Positions 10,146 through 20,827 of a DNA stretch of 64,000 nucleotides are shown here, piece after piece. The notes under the pieces are model-generated. The model ran no database searches. It was not told the origin of the DNA and was given only the letters and a program-made list of their open reading frames with translations. The position numbers and the translations under genes are program-made. Every line of letters starts with the position of its first letter. Within the stretch, counting starts at the first letter, position 1. Where the stretch lies: assembly GCA_031761405.1 (NCBI GenBank), contig JASEVX010000006.1, positions 30,136,493-30,200,492 of the forward strand, written 5' to 3'. The stretch comes from Serripes groenlandicus. Lineage: Eukaryota; Mollusca; Bivalvia; Cardiida; Cardiidae.

Positions 10146-10204
10146 GTCACCTATAAAAGAACAATTGTTTTGAATTATTTTCAAAACAGACAAATTATAC
10201 ATTT

Positions 10205-10500
10205 GGACATGAAGATTATTTAAGTTTGTCCTTTCTATTGCCATGATAACCAGAGTTTTCCATGGGATTCAATTATTTGAAAAGAGAGAGGACCACAATG
10301 TATTCCCGTTAAATTATTTTGAAATTCAGAGTCCATAGGTGTAAAAGGAGATGTTGTTTGAAGGAAAATGTGAACAGACAGACGGGTGGACAATAGCTCA
10401 ACCCCAGCACAAGTATAGCCAAAAAGTAGAACAAGATCTGTTTCAAAGAAAACCCTCTCTGATCTTGATCCAATCTTTGCTAACCCGAATTGTTTCAAGT
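10205..10500. repeat. diverged interspersed repeat ('AGGAGATGTTGTTTGAAGG' type)
   Basis: GAGAGGACCACAATG, TTTGAAATTCAGAGTCC and AAAGGAGATGTTGTTTGAAG resemble the repeat at 29800-30230. An open frame here (10235-10498, minus) is a by-product with no recognisable domain. Confidence 0.5.
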
Positions 10501-10687
10501 TTAATATTGTTTTAAAAAAGGTATTTCAGTTAATAATATAATATCATGGTAACCAGCTGTCCTAATCATGAGTTTCTTGGCTTTCTGACTTCAGTACAAT
10601 CATGTGTACCATGTACACAACATCATTGCTAGGTAACTCTGGCTAACTTCCTACACAGACACCAATTTCGACTTGCTATGATAGGGA

Positions 10688-10916
10688 TTAACCCTTCCCC
10701 ACATACAACAAATCTGCAGCAGACGACTTTGAAAACATCCCAACAATAATATGGAAAATCTCCCTAAAAAAAGAGATCCTTGTTGAATGGAGTTGAAAAC
10801 ATTGTGTCAAAAGGAGAAATGGCTCGTTTTGAGCAATTTCTTCTTTTGTCACAAAGTTTTCAAATGTCGTCTGCTGCAGAGGCGTCAAATAACGTCTACA
10901 TGAGGGAAAGGATTAA
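10688..10916 (-). mobile_element. T1 MITE, complete
   Basis: TTAACCCTTCCCCACATACA left, hairpin GGCTCGTTTTGAGCAATTTC, right CTACATGAGGGAAAGGATTA. TTAA on both sides. Confidence 0.85.
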
Positions 10917-11066
10917 GGGTTGAAGGTTAATTCTCATTCAAATGTGAACTTGGGGAACACCCTATAACGCCTACACCTACGCATATTTAAATATTGGAGG
11001 ATAAAAAATCATCAATGTGTATGATTTGGATTGTGCAAATACTGCAAAATACTGCAGTTTAAATAT

Positions 11067-11294
11067 TTAACCTTTTCCCACATAAAACGATACCTGCAAC
11101 CGATGAGTCAACAATGATCTAAGCAAAACTAAGGAAAATCTTAATAAATAAAAGTATATTTATAGAATTGAGTCGAAAAGCTTGTGGCAAAAGGAGAAAT
11201 CGCTCATCGTAATTAGCATTTTCTCCATGTTTTTCAAAAATCATCCTCTGCTGTTGCATCATAATGCGTCTACATGATTTTGGGAAAGGGTTGA
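11067..11294 (-). mobile_element. T1 MITE
   Basis: TTAACCTTTTCCCACATAAA left, hairpin arms near 11187-11228, right TTTTGGGAAAGGGTTGA with a decayed target site. Confidence 0.75.
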
Positions 11295-11490
11295 AACATG
11301 CAATCGGGGATTAAAGTCAGTCGTTATATTTAATTGAATTTCTGAAGTAGCTCTTTCAATTAATATAATTTGTTATGTTGTGTCTGTAAATTTTGGGAGT
11401 GAAAAAGATCGAGATAAAATTAGCTCTGAAAAAATATCATGGCTTTTTTTTTTTTTTCCTTCTATATATACCCAAGTTTCTTTTCATAAA

Positions 11491-11745
11491 TTAACCCTTT
11501 ACCTTCATAGGTAAATTAATGGAAAATCTTTGTAAATGAAAGTATGATCATTGAATAAAGTTGAAAACATTGTGGCAAAAGGAACAAGAGTGCCGCAAAA
11601 AACAGATGAGCTATATATTTTATCACAATTGGACCAGTGGTTACAGAGGAGAAGAAGCTTTTTGCCAAAGGTTAGCGCACACGATATTCAATATTCCATT
11701 AAATAAGCTTCACTGGCTTTCAGCACTTTTAATAAAGTTAATAAT
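11491..11745 (-). mobile_element. T1 MITE left half joined to a 'CAAGAGTGCCGC' repeat
   Basis: TTAACCCTTTACCTTCATAG to GTGGCAAAAGG (11582) is T1. It then switches to ACAAGAGTGCCGC...TTCACTGGCTTTCAGC, a different interspersed repeat that resembles 205-305. The junction is inside the T1 hairpin arm. Confidence 0.6.
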
Positions 11746-11792
11746 CTGATGAATGAACATACGTGTGTGCTTTACACAAACAGGCAAACTTA

Positions 11793-11990
11793 ATGATTGA
11801 TTGTTTGGTGTTTTCAGCCGCTTTAAAAAGAAATTGAGTTATATCACGGCATTTCCTGGGTAGGTTACCAGAGCAACTGGTCCATTTATCTTGACACAAA
11901 CCATTCAGTCGTATTGCTATATATAACCCCCTGAGGGCAATTAAAGGAGGGCAGCCATTACTACCAGTTTTGATTCTTGCAAAATTAATG
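11793..11990 (-). mobile_element. SINE-C, partial
   Basis: TTGATTGTTTGGTGTTTTC tail, GTTATATCACGGCATTTCC, GGTTACCAGAGCAACTGG, then GGAGGGCAGCCATTACTACC. Compare the full SINE-C at 50567-50803. The tRNA head is missing. Confidence 0.7.
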
Positions 11991-12000
11991 AAGCAAAAGC

Positions 12001-12084
12001 AATATCGATGGATTCATGCAAAACGGTTGTAACTACATATTGAACAAGGTGTAGTTACAACCTTTTTGCATGAAGCCCTCAATA
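12001..12084. mobile_element. short foldback element related to R4
   Basis: ATTCATGCAAAACGGTTGTA at the left is mirrored by TACAACCTTTTTGCATGAAG at the right, with a short spacer. The arms share CGGTTGTAACT with R4 at 56.6 and 62.7 kb. Confidence 0.7.
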
Positions 12085-12142
12085 TGTATATGCCTAACTT
12101 ACTTCATGCGCACATTTGGGATAATAATAAATTATAAATTAT

Positions 12143-12544
12143 AATCCTTTCCAACTTGCAACTCATTTTCATGTATCTGCCGCAGATAATTTTAGAAAGT
12201 TGCTCATAATGTGCAGGAATCCGCCGTGGTCGAGTGGTTAGCGTCGGGGATTTGAAACCAGGTGTCCCGGTTCGATCCCCAATCACGGCACGACGGTCAT
12301 GGTGGAGTGCCCTTAGGCAAGGCACATTTTCTAGCCTATAGTACTGGTTTGTTTATCCAGGGATCATGAATAAATGAACTGTCGCCATGATATAACTGAA
12401 ATAATGTTGAAAGCGGCATAAAACCCCAATAAAACAAATAAAAAATAAATCATTATGTGCAGTTTCTCCTTATGGAATAATATTTTTGACCACATGTTTT
12501 CAAAGTTGTCTGGTGAAAATACGCTGTACGTGCGAAAGAGTTAA
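12143..12544. mobile_element. T1 MITE interrupted by SINE-B
   Basis: CCTTTCCAACTTGCAACTC and CTGCCGCAGATAATTTTAG, then SINE-B, then AGTTTCTCCTTATGGAATAA and GTACGTGCGAAAGAGTTAA. The two parts make one T1 copy sharing its right TTAA with the next copy. Confidence 0.7.
12216..12450 (+). mobile_element. SINE-B, full length, tRNA-like head, TSD
   Basis: Head: GTGGTCGAGTGGTTAGCGTC (A-box-like) and GTGTCCCGGTTCGATCCCC (B-box). Body: TCATGGTGGAGTGCCC, TTGTTTATCCAGGGATCATG. Tail: A-rich. Target duplication CATAATGTGCAG / CATTATGTGCAG at 12204-12215 and 12451-12462. The head resembles a Ser/Leu-type tRNA but is not a tRNA gene. Confidence 0.9.
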
Positions 12545-12766
12545 CTCTTTCCCACATTTAACGAATCTGCAGCAGACGACTGAAATAATTTGGTGAAAAC
12601 TATGGAAATCTCTATATACAAAAGTCGAGTTTTTGAATAGAATTGAAAAACTTGTGTTAAAAGGAGAAATTGCTCATTATGAGCAATTTCCCCATTTGCC
12701 ACGATGTTTTCAAATGTCGTCTGTTGCAGAGGTGTCAGAAAGCGTCTACAAGTGGGAAAGAGCTAA
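12541..12766 (-). mobile_element. T1 MITE
   Basis: TTAACTCTTTCCCACATTTA left, hairpin GCTCATTATGAGCAATTTCC, right CTACAAGTGGGAAAGAGCTA. Its left TTAA is shared with the previous copy. Confidence 0.8.
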
Positions 12767-12842
12767 TAATATTGTAACAGCTTTGTCTGTCGCCCATGTC
12801 ATTAAATGTTTTCATTCAGGGTTCAGATACAGAATTACACAA

Positions 12843-13044
12843 GCCCCTTTCCCTCATACGACAATTCTGCAGCAGACGACTTTTAACTTATTTTGTCAAA
12901 AAGTGGAAAATCTCTATAATTGAATGGATAACCTATGACAAAAAGTGGAAAACATTGTGGCAAAAGGAGAAATTGCACGTTTTGTGCAATTTCTTCTTTT
13001 GTCACTATGTTTTCAAAAAGCCGTCTGCCGCGGGAAAGGGTTAA
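12843..13044 (-). mobile_element. T1 MITE, 'CTCATA' subtype
   Basis: CCCCTTTCCCTCATACGACA left, hairpin GCACGTTTTGTGC, right GCGGGAAAGGGTTAA with the outer right segment shortened. Confidence 0.8.
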
Positions 13045-13109
13045 GCACGCAGCTATCCCATTTCAATGTATGTATTTGAAATGTGTTACAGCAGATCCTT
13101 TACTACAAT

Positions 13110-13188
13110 ATCCCTTTCCCACATAGCAATTTCTCCTTGTGCCACAATGTTTTCAAAAAATTGCTGCTGCTGATGTGTCTCCAAGTTT
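13110..13188. mobile_element. T1 MITE fragment
   Basis: CCCTTTCCCACATAGCAATT joins the TIR directly to the hairpin right arm; an internal deletion removed the left half. Confidence 0.65.
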
Positions 13189-13204
13189 GAATGGAATAAA
13201 TGGA

Positions 13205-13454
13205 TTTGTTTGTTTGTTTGTTTGGAGTTTAACGCCGCTTTCAACAGCTTTGGTCATATCACGGCGGTCAGTGCACCTACCCATGTTTTCCTGGCTTTCC
13301 CACACCAGTACTTACACAACATTCTTTCGAAGCCACTGACTACTTTCTCACATAGATCAGAGGTGAGAGGCAATGGAAAACATCGCCCGAAAGAATGTCG
13401 CCGCAACCGGGTATCGAACCCGTGACCTCCAGATCACGAGTCAGATACGCTACC
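13205..13454 (-). mobile_element. SINE-A-type SINE with a different tRNA head, 15-bp TSD
   Basis: (TTTG)n tail, GTTTAACGCCGCTTTCAACA, TATCACGGCGGTCAGTGCAC, then an antisense head with GGGTATCGAACCCGTGACC (B-box) and GAGTCAGATACGCTACC. AATGGAATAAATGGA is duplicated at 13190-13204 and 13455-13469. The body matches SINE-A while the head differs, so a shared central domain has been paired with different tRNAs. Confidence 0.88.
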
Positions 13455-13539
13455 AATGGAATAAATGGATGGAAATCTAAAATTTAGCAATAAGTGGGTG
13501 GGGTATTAAAGGTCAAGGTAACAGTGATCTAATTTTGGT

Positions 13540-15361
13540 ATATGAGCCATAATATGGTGTCCGGGATTTTGTGTTACATCACAGAGTCATTATTTATTCT
13601 CCTTTATTTGAAGAACTATGTGTTTTATAGTTTAACAGCATATCACAAACTGTTAGAAACTACTAAATCTATAAAATAATATGCTATTGATTTCTGAAAG
13701 AACTGATAAACTCCTTTAATTAATACTTTTCTTGAGCATTTTCGCCGTGTCCTTCCCGACAAAGGCATGGGAGGACTTTTTGAAAACCAAAACAAACTGT
13801 TTTTCTTTATATTTAAAGTTTGGAAACTAATATGTGTGAAATAATAATTAACAAATTACTTGTAAATATAACTTTAAGATTTAATAGAGCGACGTTAATA
13901 TGATTTTGATTTGAATATAAAATCCTAGACATTGGCGTAACGAATGTGTCCACCAAGTTACATCACGTCTAAATAGCATCAAAACTCGAAACCTGGACCG
14001 ATAACCATATTTTCATTGCATTCAAATCACGTGATCACTTACATTCTTTGTTAATGTCGTAAACATGTTGTTCTGGGACAGATATCTTTTATTTGACAGG
14101 GAGTCAAAATATGTTTATCAAAATGGTGTCTTTTTTTGTTACGCCCTATTATTTTGTTATAATTAATAAATGCTTCGTCGATCACCTAGGAGGAAACTAA
14201 ATTCTGGCTGTTCTATTTACGACATTAAACATCGCAACAATTTACGACAGTTAGAGACGTTTTACGACAAGAGTGTTTTAAAATGGCGGCTCGAAAATGA
14301 CAGTCAGACTTCTGAAATTTTGTTACGCCGCCACCAAGCCAATTGCGATCATCAATGGTTGCTTATAATGTATCGCAATGCGTAGTAACTTCCTATTTCG
14401 TTATTTAAATTGTCCAGAGATGTTTGCGAACCTATTTAATTCACTACGAAGAACTTGTTATTATTTTTGACTGGGGAAAAAAAATCGCGAATTTTGTCTC
14501 TTTTGCCTTGTAACGTTGACTGACCTGGAAAGCATATTCTACCTCCATAAGCACTTTGCTTACGTAATAAATACATATTTGCATGATTAGTATATTTTAA
14601 TTTAACTGGAGAATTATTTATACTGAAAATGTTTATGCTATTATATGATTTGTTTATTTTTTTCTAAGGTGTCCTGTTACACACTTATATGAAGTGCACA
14701 ATTAGTGTCCTGTTACACAACAGTTTGTGTCCTGTTACACCATTCTTTGTCTAGTTGTATACTATTAATTATTTCACTAAATAAACCATTTATTTATTGA
14801 AATAATTCCAAATAAAGATGGTGAAAATGTAAATTAGATCTAAACAAATTCAACTAGGCAAAATCTTCATAAAATTGATTTATTTCATGGTGTCCTGTGT
14901 TACTAACAATACAATTGAATAAGTGTCCAGTTACATCATTTTGTGTCCTGTTACACACCAGTTTGTGTCCTGTTACATCATGTTGTGTCCTGTTACACCA
15001 TTCTTTATCTAGTTGTATACTATTAATTATTTCACTAAATAAACCATTTATTTATTGAAATAATTCCAAATTATAAAGATGGTGAAAATGTAAATTAGAT
15101 CTAAACAAATTTAACTAGGCATAATCTTCATAAAATTGATTTATTATATGGTGTCCTGTGTTACTAACAATACAATTTAAAACCCACATTTCTCTTTATT
15201 TAAAGATAAAATCTATTTTGTCATTTAGAATTTAACAGCTTTAGATAGTGTTCTAAACATATATATAGCATTTAATTTGACAAAAGTCAAATATTACAAA
15301 AGAGGACACCACAGTGTTTGTGATGTAACTCAAAATCCGGACACCATATTATGGCTCATAT
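13540..15361. mobile_element. 1.8-kb DNA transposon with ~44-bp terminal inverted repeats
   Basis: Left ATATGAGCCATAATATGGTG, TCCGGGATTTTG, GTTACATCACA; right is the complement with few changes. The interior has no transposase. It holds repeated GTGTCCTGTTACAC motifs (14665-15000) and a ~258-bp tandem duplication (about 14741-14998 and 14999-15258). A 71-codon frame at 14170-14385 shows no recognisable domain. Non-autonomous; superfamily not assigned. The target duplication is unclear because the end is palindromic. Confidence 0.85.
14741..15260 (+). repeat. ~258-bp tandem duplication inside the 1.8-kb element
   Basis: CATTCTTTGTCTAGTTGTAT through ACTAACAATACAATT occurs twice with few differences, flanked by GTGTCCTGTTACACC motifs. 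Confidence 0.85.
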
Positions 15362-15424
15362 GTTATATTACCATCTTCCATACAGCAAATGTGGTTATTT
15401 ATCCAAGATATGCAATTACCCTTT

Positions 15425-15607
15425 AATACAGATGCTTTCCTGACACCGTCCAGTCGGTCAATACTATGCAAACCCCGCAACCCCGGGCGCCTAGGAGGGC
15501 AGCCATTTCTACCATTTTTAAAGCCTTTGGTATGACCCGGACGGGGATTGAATGCCCCAACATCCCGCACCCGAGATGGACGCACTACCACTACACTATC
15601 GAGGTGG
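15425..15607 (-). mobile_element. SINE-C, head half
   Basis: CTTTCCTGACACCGTCCAGT, AACCCCGCAACCCCGGGCG, GGAGGGCAGCCATTTC, GGTATGACCCGGACGGG (B-box side), CGCACTACCACTACAC (A-box side). The tRNA-derived head is complete; the tail side is lost next to the 1.8-kb element. Confidence 0.8.
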
Positions 15608-15738
15608 TTCTTTTTTAAAACATAGCGGCAAAAGGAGAAATTGCTCCACCTTTTACCACAATGTTTTCACTTTTATTCAATGATTGTCCCCTTCATTAAT
15701 AGAGTTTTTACCTATTGATGTACGCGAGAAAGGTTTAA
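15608..15738 (+). mobile_element. T1 MITE, 5' truncated
   Basis: AAAACATAGCGGCAAAAGG, GAAATTGCTCC, ACCACAATGTTTTCAC, right CGAGAAAGGTTTAA with TTAA at 15735-15738. Confidence 0.65.
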
Positions 15739-15989
15739 TTAAAGTAGGAAGGTCCATAATTATAAGTGTTACAAGTTTTACAGCCATACTGGAATAGACC
15801 ACATGGCCAAGTGGTTAGCATGGAGGACTTTAGACTGGACAACCAGGTTGGTCCACGATCGCTGTTCTCAAGGTGGTGCCCTTGATTGTTTCCATGTAAA
15901 TTGACGAGTTTCAATTGTCACAGTAGAACACCATATATCATTGAAAAGAGTTACCTCTAAGCTTTAACACTAGCAGACACCCTTGAACA

Positions 15990-16235
15990 TATTTTGTCAA
16001 AAATTAGAAAATCTCTATAACTGACAAAATATGTTCAAAGTCGTCTGCTGCAGAATTGTCGTATTAGGAAATTATCAAAGAAGTTTTAAAAGTACAGTAT
16101 AACAAACGTATGCAACAAATAACATTTACTGTAAAAGGAAAAAATATTTGAGATTGTATTCCATTTCCCCTCAATGTTTTGATCATTCGTCTGCTACAGA
16201 CATTAGTCAAAATGCAATTCTATTCAGGAAAAGGA
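15990..16235. mobile_element. T1 MITE fragments
   Basis: CCTTGAACATATTTTGTC and, in inverted orientation, GACAAAATATGTTCAAAGTC form a small foldback at 15990-16050. A degenerate right half follows at 16160-16235. Confidence 0.55.
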
Positions 16236-16244
16236 TAAGAGTAT

Positions 16245-16454
16245 TTAACCCTTTCAAACCTCATACGACAATTCTGCAGCAGCCGACTTTGAACGTATTT
16301 TGTCAAAACATAGAAAATCTCCATAATTGAAATATTGTGGCAAAAGGAGAAATTGCACGTTTTGTGCAATTTCTTCTTTTGTCACTAATTATGTTTTCAA
16401 AAATCTGTCTAATGCAGAGGCTTCAGAAAGCGTCTATATGAGGAAAAGGGTTAA
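16245..16454 (-). mobile_element. T1 MITE
   Basis: TTAACCCTTTCAAACCTCAT left, hairpin GCACGTTTTGTGC, right TATGAGGAAAAGGGTTAA. TTAA on both sides. Confidence 0.85.
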
Positions 16455-16681
16455 ATGGCATTATCTAAAACCCTGTGTTGTAAAATCAATTTGTATGTTG
16501 GATATTGAATGTGAATTTGAAACTAGGTCATTCGTCTTATTTCCTCTGGCAGCCAGCCCAATTCAATTAAAAACACATAAAAAAAAAATTAGAAATATTT
16601 TACTACATACATTTTAATCTTTTGAGGTGTTGCATGAAGTGACTCAAGAGATAAAAATCAAAACAACAACATCTAAATGGC

Positions 16682-16900
16682 TTAAACCCTTTCCCTCATA
16701 TAGACGCTTTCTGACGCCTCTGCAGCAGACGGCTTTTTGAAAACTAGTGACAAAAGAAGAAATTGCACAAAACGTGCAATTTCTCCTTTTGCCACAATGT
16801 TTTCCACTTTTCATCATAGGTTATCCATTCCATTATGGAGATTTTCTATGTTTTGACAAAATACGCTGCTGCAGAATTGTCGTATGAGGGAAAGGGTTAA
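16682..16900 (+). mobile_element. T1 MITE
   Basis: TTAAACCCTTTCCCTCATAT left, hairpin GCACAAAACGTGC, right CGTATGAGGGAAAGGGTTAA. Shares TTAA with the next copy. Confidence 0.88.
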
Positions 16901-17085
16901 ACCCTTTCCCATATACTGCAAATCTGCAGCTAACAACTTTTAAAACAACTATACATGGAACACAAATGGAAATTGCCTATAAATAAATGTCTTATTGTTG
17001 AATAAAGTTGATAATTGTAGAAAAAAGGAGAAATTTCTTGTTTTGTCATAAGGTTTTAAAAGGTCTTCTGCAGCAGACAATTGAA
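16897..17085 (-). mobile_element. T1 MITE, 3' truncated
   Basis: TTAAACCCTTTCCCATATAC left, eroded hairpin (AGGAGAAATTTCTTGTTTTG), stops at CTTCTGCAGCAGAC with no right TIR. Confidence 0.7.
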
Positions 17086-17094
17086 TTCTGAATG

Positions 17095-17610
17095 GTAGGC
17101 TTTCTATAGCAACTGTGACCATGACCTTTTACTTAGGCCAGAGAAATGAGAGCTCTTCCACACTTAACCGCTATTTGCAGTGCTAAAGGCGTCGTTTCGT
17201 ACCCATGGTAAGCTTTTTATAGAAATTGTGACCTTGACATTTGACCTAGGTCAGTGAAACGCAAAAATGTCCAAGCACTCTTGACATTCAATTTTACACT
17301 CTGTATGAGTTTATATGAAGGAATTCTGTCCACAGACAGAATGTGCTTAGATGATGAAATTGTTTCATACACACAATGTCATAGCTTATTATAGCAACTG
17401 TGACCTTGATAAATTACCTAGGTCAGTGACACACCAACTCTTCCAACCTCCTTAGACATTGACCCTTTGTATGAGGTATATAGGAATTCAGCCAACAAAC
17501 AAAAATGCTAGACAGATGACCTAATTTTCTTACATACACATATTAGCAACTGTGACCTTGACCTTTATCGTGAAATAGCCGTCCCAAGCTCCCATGACAC
17601 TGAGCCTCTG
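17095..17610 (+). repeat. diverged tandem repeat with 'TGTGACCTTGACC' motif
   Basis: Four diverged units begin near 17110, 17220, 17390 and 17540, each with AGCAACTGTGACC, TTGACC and CCTAGGTCAGTGA. This type of repeat is frequent in bivalve DNA (knowledge). No coding potential. Confidence 0.7.
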
Positions 17611-17894
17611 CATGAAAAGATGACTTAAAATAAGTTAAAAGTTATACTTGATGGATGCACAAAAGTCGGCAGGACATAACTTTTCAATATGCATATGTCC
17701 ACAGAGTAATCATTTGTTATGATCAACATGTCTGCAGAGAAAAGCTCAACGTGTATTACAATAATGAAATGATCTAAAATGTAAATACAATGGAAAGATA
17801 AGAGATATACTCAAAACACTCCTCTAGTTTACCTGATATAAATAATGCTGATTGTTACCCTCTTTAAGTATGTACACTAAAAGATACTTATTCT
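17611..17894. other. no recognisable feature
   Basis: AT-rich sequence with no repeat, RNA gene or exon that I can support. Confidence 0.4.
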
Positions 17895-18122
17895 TTAACC
17901 ATTTCCCACCTATAGATGCATATTGAATCATTTGCAGCAGATGTCTTTTGAAAACATCGTGACAAAAGGAGAAATTGCTCAAAACGAGCAATTTCTCCTT
18001 TTGCCACAACGTTTTCAACTCTATTCAGTAATTAAACCTTCATTTTCAGAGATTATCCAAAAGAATTCTAGATGTTTTCCATGTTGTCTGCTTCAGATTT
18101 GTCGTATGTGGGAAAGGGTTTA
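17895..18122 (+). mobile_element. T1 MITE
   Basis: TTAACCATTTCCCACCTATA left, very regular hairpin GCTCAAAACGAGC with 24-bp arms, right GTCGTATGTGGGAAAGGG. Confidence 0.85.
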
Positions 18123-18138
18123 TAGTATCTATCATCTC

Positions 18139-18350
18139 TTAATAGACCCTTTCCCACGTACAACAAATCTGCAGCAGACAACTTGGAAAATATTTAGGCT
18201 AAAAATTCTGAAAAAATGAAAGAAAGTTTTATTATTGCATAGAGGCGTGACGGTGTAAACATTGTGGCAAAAGGAGATTCATTACTCTTTATGAAGATGT
18301 CTGCAGCAGATGCATGAAAATGTGTCGATTTGCAAGTCGGAAAGGGTTAT
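18139..18350 (-). mobile_element. T1 MITE
   Basis: TTAATAGACCCTTTCCCACG left (three extra bases before CCC), partly deleted hairpin, right GCAAGTCGGAAAGGGTTA. Confidence 0.7.
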
Positions 18351-18546
18351 AAATAGCCCATCAGTCAGCATTATTTATTATATGTATAGATGAAATAACA
18401 CTTGATACTTTACCGGACACAAATAACATTCACCATCTCTGAAAACAGAAGTGATTACTTCTTTTCCAACAATGTTTTGAGCTTCTTTACCAAAATTCTA
18501 CCTCCAATTTTCCATATGTAATATTTTCACCTTCAGATGCTTTCAA

Positions 18547-18683
18547 AGCAATTTCTCCTTTTGCCACAATGTTTTCCACTTTTAGTCATAGGTTATCCAT
18601 TCAATTATAGAGATTTTCTATTTTTTGACAAAATATGTTCAAAGTCGTCTGCTGCAGAATTATCGTATGAGGGAAAGGGTTAA
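18547..18683 (+). mobile_element. T1 MITE right half
   Basis: It starts abruptly at the hairpin right arm (AAAGCAATTTCTCC) and ends TATGAGGGAAAGGGTTAA. Confidence 0.75.
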
Positions 18684-18706
18684 TGAATGTAATGAGGGTA
18701 CATTGG

Positions 18707-18944
18707 TTAACCCTTTTCCACTTGAAGACAACATAATCTGCAGCAGACAACTGCTGAAAATATTCTGGCAAAAAAAAAGGAATTGCTCATGATGAGCAAT
18801 TTCTCCATTTGCCACCATGTTTTCACTCTTTTTAATGATTAACCTTTCATTTAAAGACGATTATAAATTACCATATACCTTTGACAAGATGTTTTCTAAG
18901 TCTTTTATTTTGCTGCAGATTTATTGGATGTGGAAAAGGGTTAA
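18707..18944 (+). mobile_element. T1 MITE
   Basis: TTAACCCTTTTCCACTTGAA left, hairpin GCTCATGATGAGC, right GATGTGGAAAAGGGTTAA. Confidence 0.82.
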
Positions 18945-19156
18945 AATGTTTCTTTCTCTTGCTGTTAGCTGTATAACATCAGTTTTGACCTAGTTGTTTT
19001 ACCAATGAAATGTTGTAAATAAATTGCACTGCTTAGATTTTACATTGGGTGAAAATGGACTTTTTTGATTGGTGGTTATTTTTATTAGAGGTATCTAGTG
19101 GTGCATTGGTTACTTATAATTGAATATATTCCTTGTTTCTTTACATTAACTGAGTG

Positions 19157-19385
19157 GTTAAGTTTAAACTTATTTATCTAACATTGATTGTGAAACAAGC
19201 TTTCAGCTTATATTAATCAATAATCATGCCCGCTGTCTGCTTGCTGGAGCCTTAACCTAAATTCGCGCCGTTTGTGTTGAAACATCCCAAGGCAGAACCC
19301 GCTCATCACAGGACTCAAACCCAGAACCTTGGTATGAAAGGATGATGATCTATAATACTGCACCACTGTCTTGCACTTCTGGTGT
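19157..19385 (-). mobile_element. SINE-D
   Basis: CATTGATTGTGAAACAAGC, GTCTGCTTGCTGGAGCC, CGCGCCGTTTGTGTTGAAAC, then antisense head CAGGACTCAAACCCAGAACC (B-box) and CTGCACCACTGTC. It matches SINE-D at 24085-24275 in reverse. Confidence 0.75.
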
Positions 19386-19429
19386 GGTTTAAAAAATTAA
19401 AAAAATTATTCACTTTATCAAGTTTACTA

Positions 19430-19570
19430 CAGATCTAGCTACAGATAAGCAGCGTATTTGCGTAAATACCCAATTAAAAATAGCAAAAACCGAATAAAAA
19501 TTAAACTTACGCGTAAAAAAAAGCATACCAAAATCCAGTTACGCAAAACTTTTTTTCGGCCTACGTATGC
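19430..19570. mobile_element. degenerate end of the hAT element family
   Basis: CTACAGATAAGCAGCGTATT, GCGTAAATACCCAATTAAAA follows the left end of the intact hAT (TTACAGATAAGGTGCGTATC, GCGTAAATACGCAATT), so another copy of that element once inserted here. Confidence 0.75.
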
Positions 19571-19590
19571 GACAAATCACAATCATCATG

Positions 19591-19784
19591 CAGAGCTATA
19601 GATAAGGGCCGTTTTGCATGTTCTAAAATCCTTATTTGACCTCCTTACCCTATGCTGTTGGTACTCAAAAGAATCGACTCACTGAGACGATCCTTTTGAG
19701 TACCCACATCATAGGGTTTGGTTGGATAGTAAGAAAGATATTCTGGGGAAAAGAGCTGTAAACCCCTTCTTATCTGGACCGCTG
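19591..19784. mobile_element. H6 hAT-type MITE
   Basis: CAGAGCTATAGATAAGGGCC left, hairpin arms near 19645-19712, right CTTATCTGGACCGCTG. No convincing target duplication; flanks may be mutated. Confidence 0.75.
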
Positions 19785-19819
19785 AATTCATGGAATGGTT
19801 TTCAAAGGTGCATAATATA

Positions 19820-20055
19820 TTAACCCTTTCCCTCATATAGACGCTTTCTGACGCCTCTACAGCAGACGGATTTTTGAAAACATAGTGACAAAAGAAGAAA
19901 TTGCACAAAACGTGCAATTTCTCCTTTTGCCACAATGTTTCCACTTTTTGTCATAGGTTTATCCATTCAATTATAGAGATTTTCCATTTTGTGACAAAAT
20001 ACGTTCAATTTTTTAGTCGTCTGCTGCAGAATTGTCGTATGAGGGAAAGGGTTTA
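19820..20055 (+). mobile_element. T1 MITE
   Basis: TTAACCCTTTCCCTCATATA left, hairpin GCACAAAACGTGC, right CGTATGAGGGAAAGGGTTTA. Confidence 0.88.
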
Positions 20056-20260
20056 CAGTATCCCCCCACACATATTTCTTCCATGTTCAAACTCGGACGA
20101 CTCTATTCTCATCTTATAGGATTTTTGGAATATTTTTATAACTCACAGCCAAACAATGCAGATTTCAGGTGAGACAGCTCGTTACGAGCTGATCACTCAC
20201 CTGAATCTGTATTGTTTGCAAAAAGCTCAATATTATTGCATTTGGCGCTGAAAGAGTTAA
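20052..20260 (-). mobile_element. T2 TTAA MITE
   Basis: TTCAAACTCGGACGACTC, hairpin GACAGCTCGTTACGAGCTGA flanked by ATTTCAGGTGAG arms, right GGCGCTGAAAGAGTTAA. It is the reverse of the copy at 21615. The left end is degenerate. Confidence 0.75.
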
Positions 20261-20827
20261 GGAAATTTGAATTAATTCTTTTCAAAGTAGGAAAGATATT
20301 AATGATTTTGAGTTCATCACATTATTCCTATCTCTTGTATATATATACAAAATAATAACTATTTATGAAAGATTATGGGCGTAAATGTTTACAGTTTCTT
20401 AAAATGATATGCAATAGGATAATACACATACTGCATGCATTTTGATTGATGAATTATTTGTATTCATGACATTTGGGTGTTTCTTATTCTATCCTATGGT
20501 TCAATTATATCTCAAACAGCTGCGCGAGGGTTCATATACAAATAAGATCATCATTCGTGCAACCTACGCACTTATCACTTTTGGATTTCCCGGTACTATA
20601 TGATCACTCAGCAATACCCTTGCTGACCATCATCATTTTATTCTGTCTTTTAAGTAACACTTCTGCTATGTTATTTTCTTTTCATTACTATTTTAAAATA
20701 CATCGAACACCTGTCGACACCATTAATCATTTGTTAAAGATATCATTTTTTTTTCTTTCTACAAATAGTCATTTGGTATATAAAGGAAAAAAATCCCTTT
20801 ACTAATTGGCATGAAGTAATTATTACA
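20261..20827. other. no confident feature; AT-rich
   Basis: A 110-codon open frame (20473-20805, plus) is hydrophobic and low-complexity with no recognised family; I do not call it a gene. A short (TA)n tract is near 20338-20348. Confidence 0.4.

Noticed and set aside
14170..14385. Transposase remnant in the 1.8-kb element
   Set aside because: The 71-residue frame has no DDE, zinc-finger or other transposase signature, so I leave it unassigned.
20473..20805. 110-residue hydrophobic protein
   Set aside because: No known motif or supporting signal; typical random frame in AT-rich intron.
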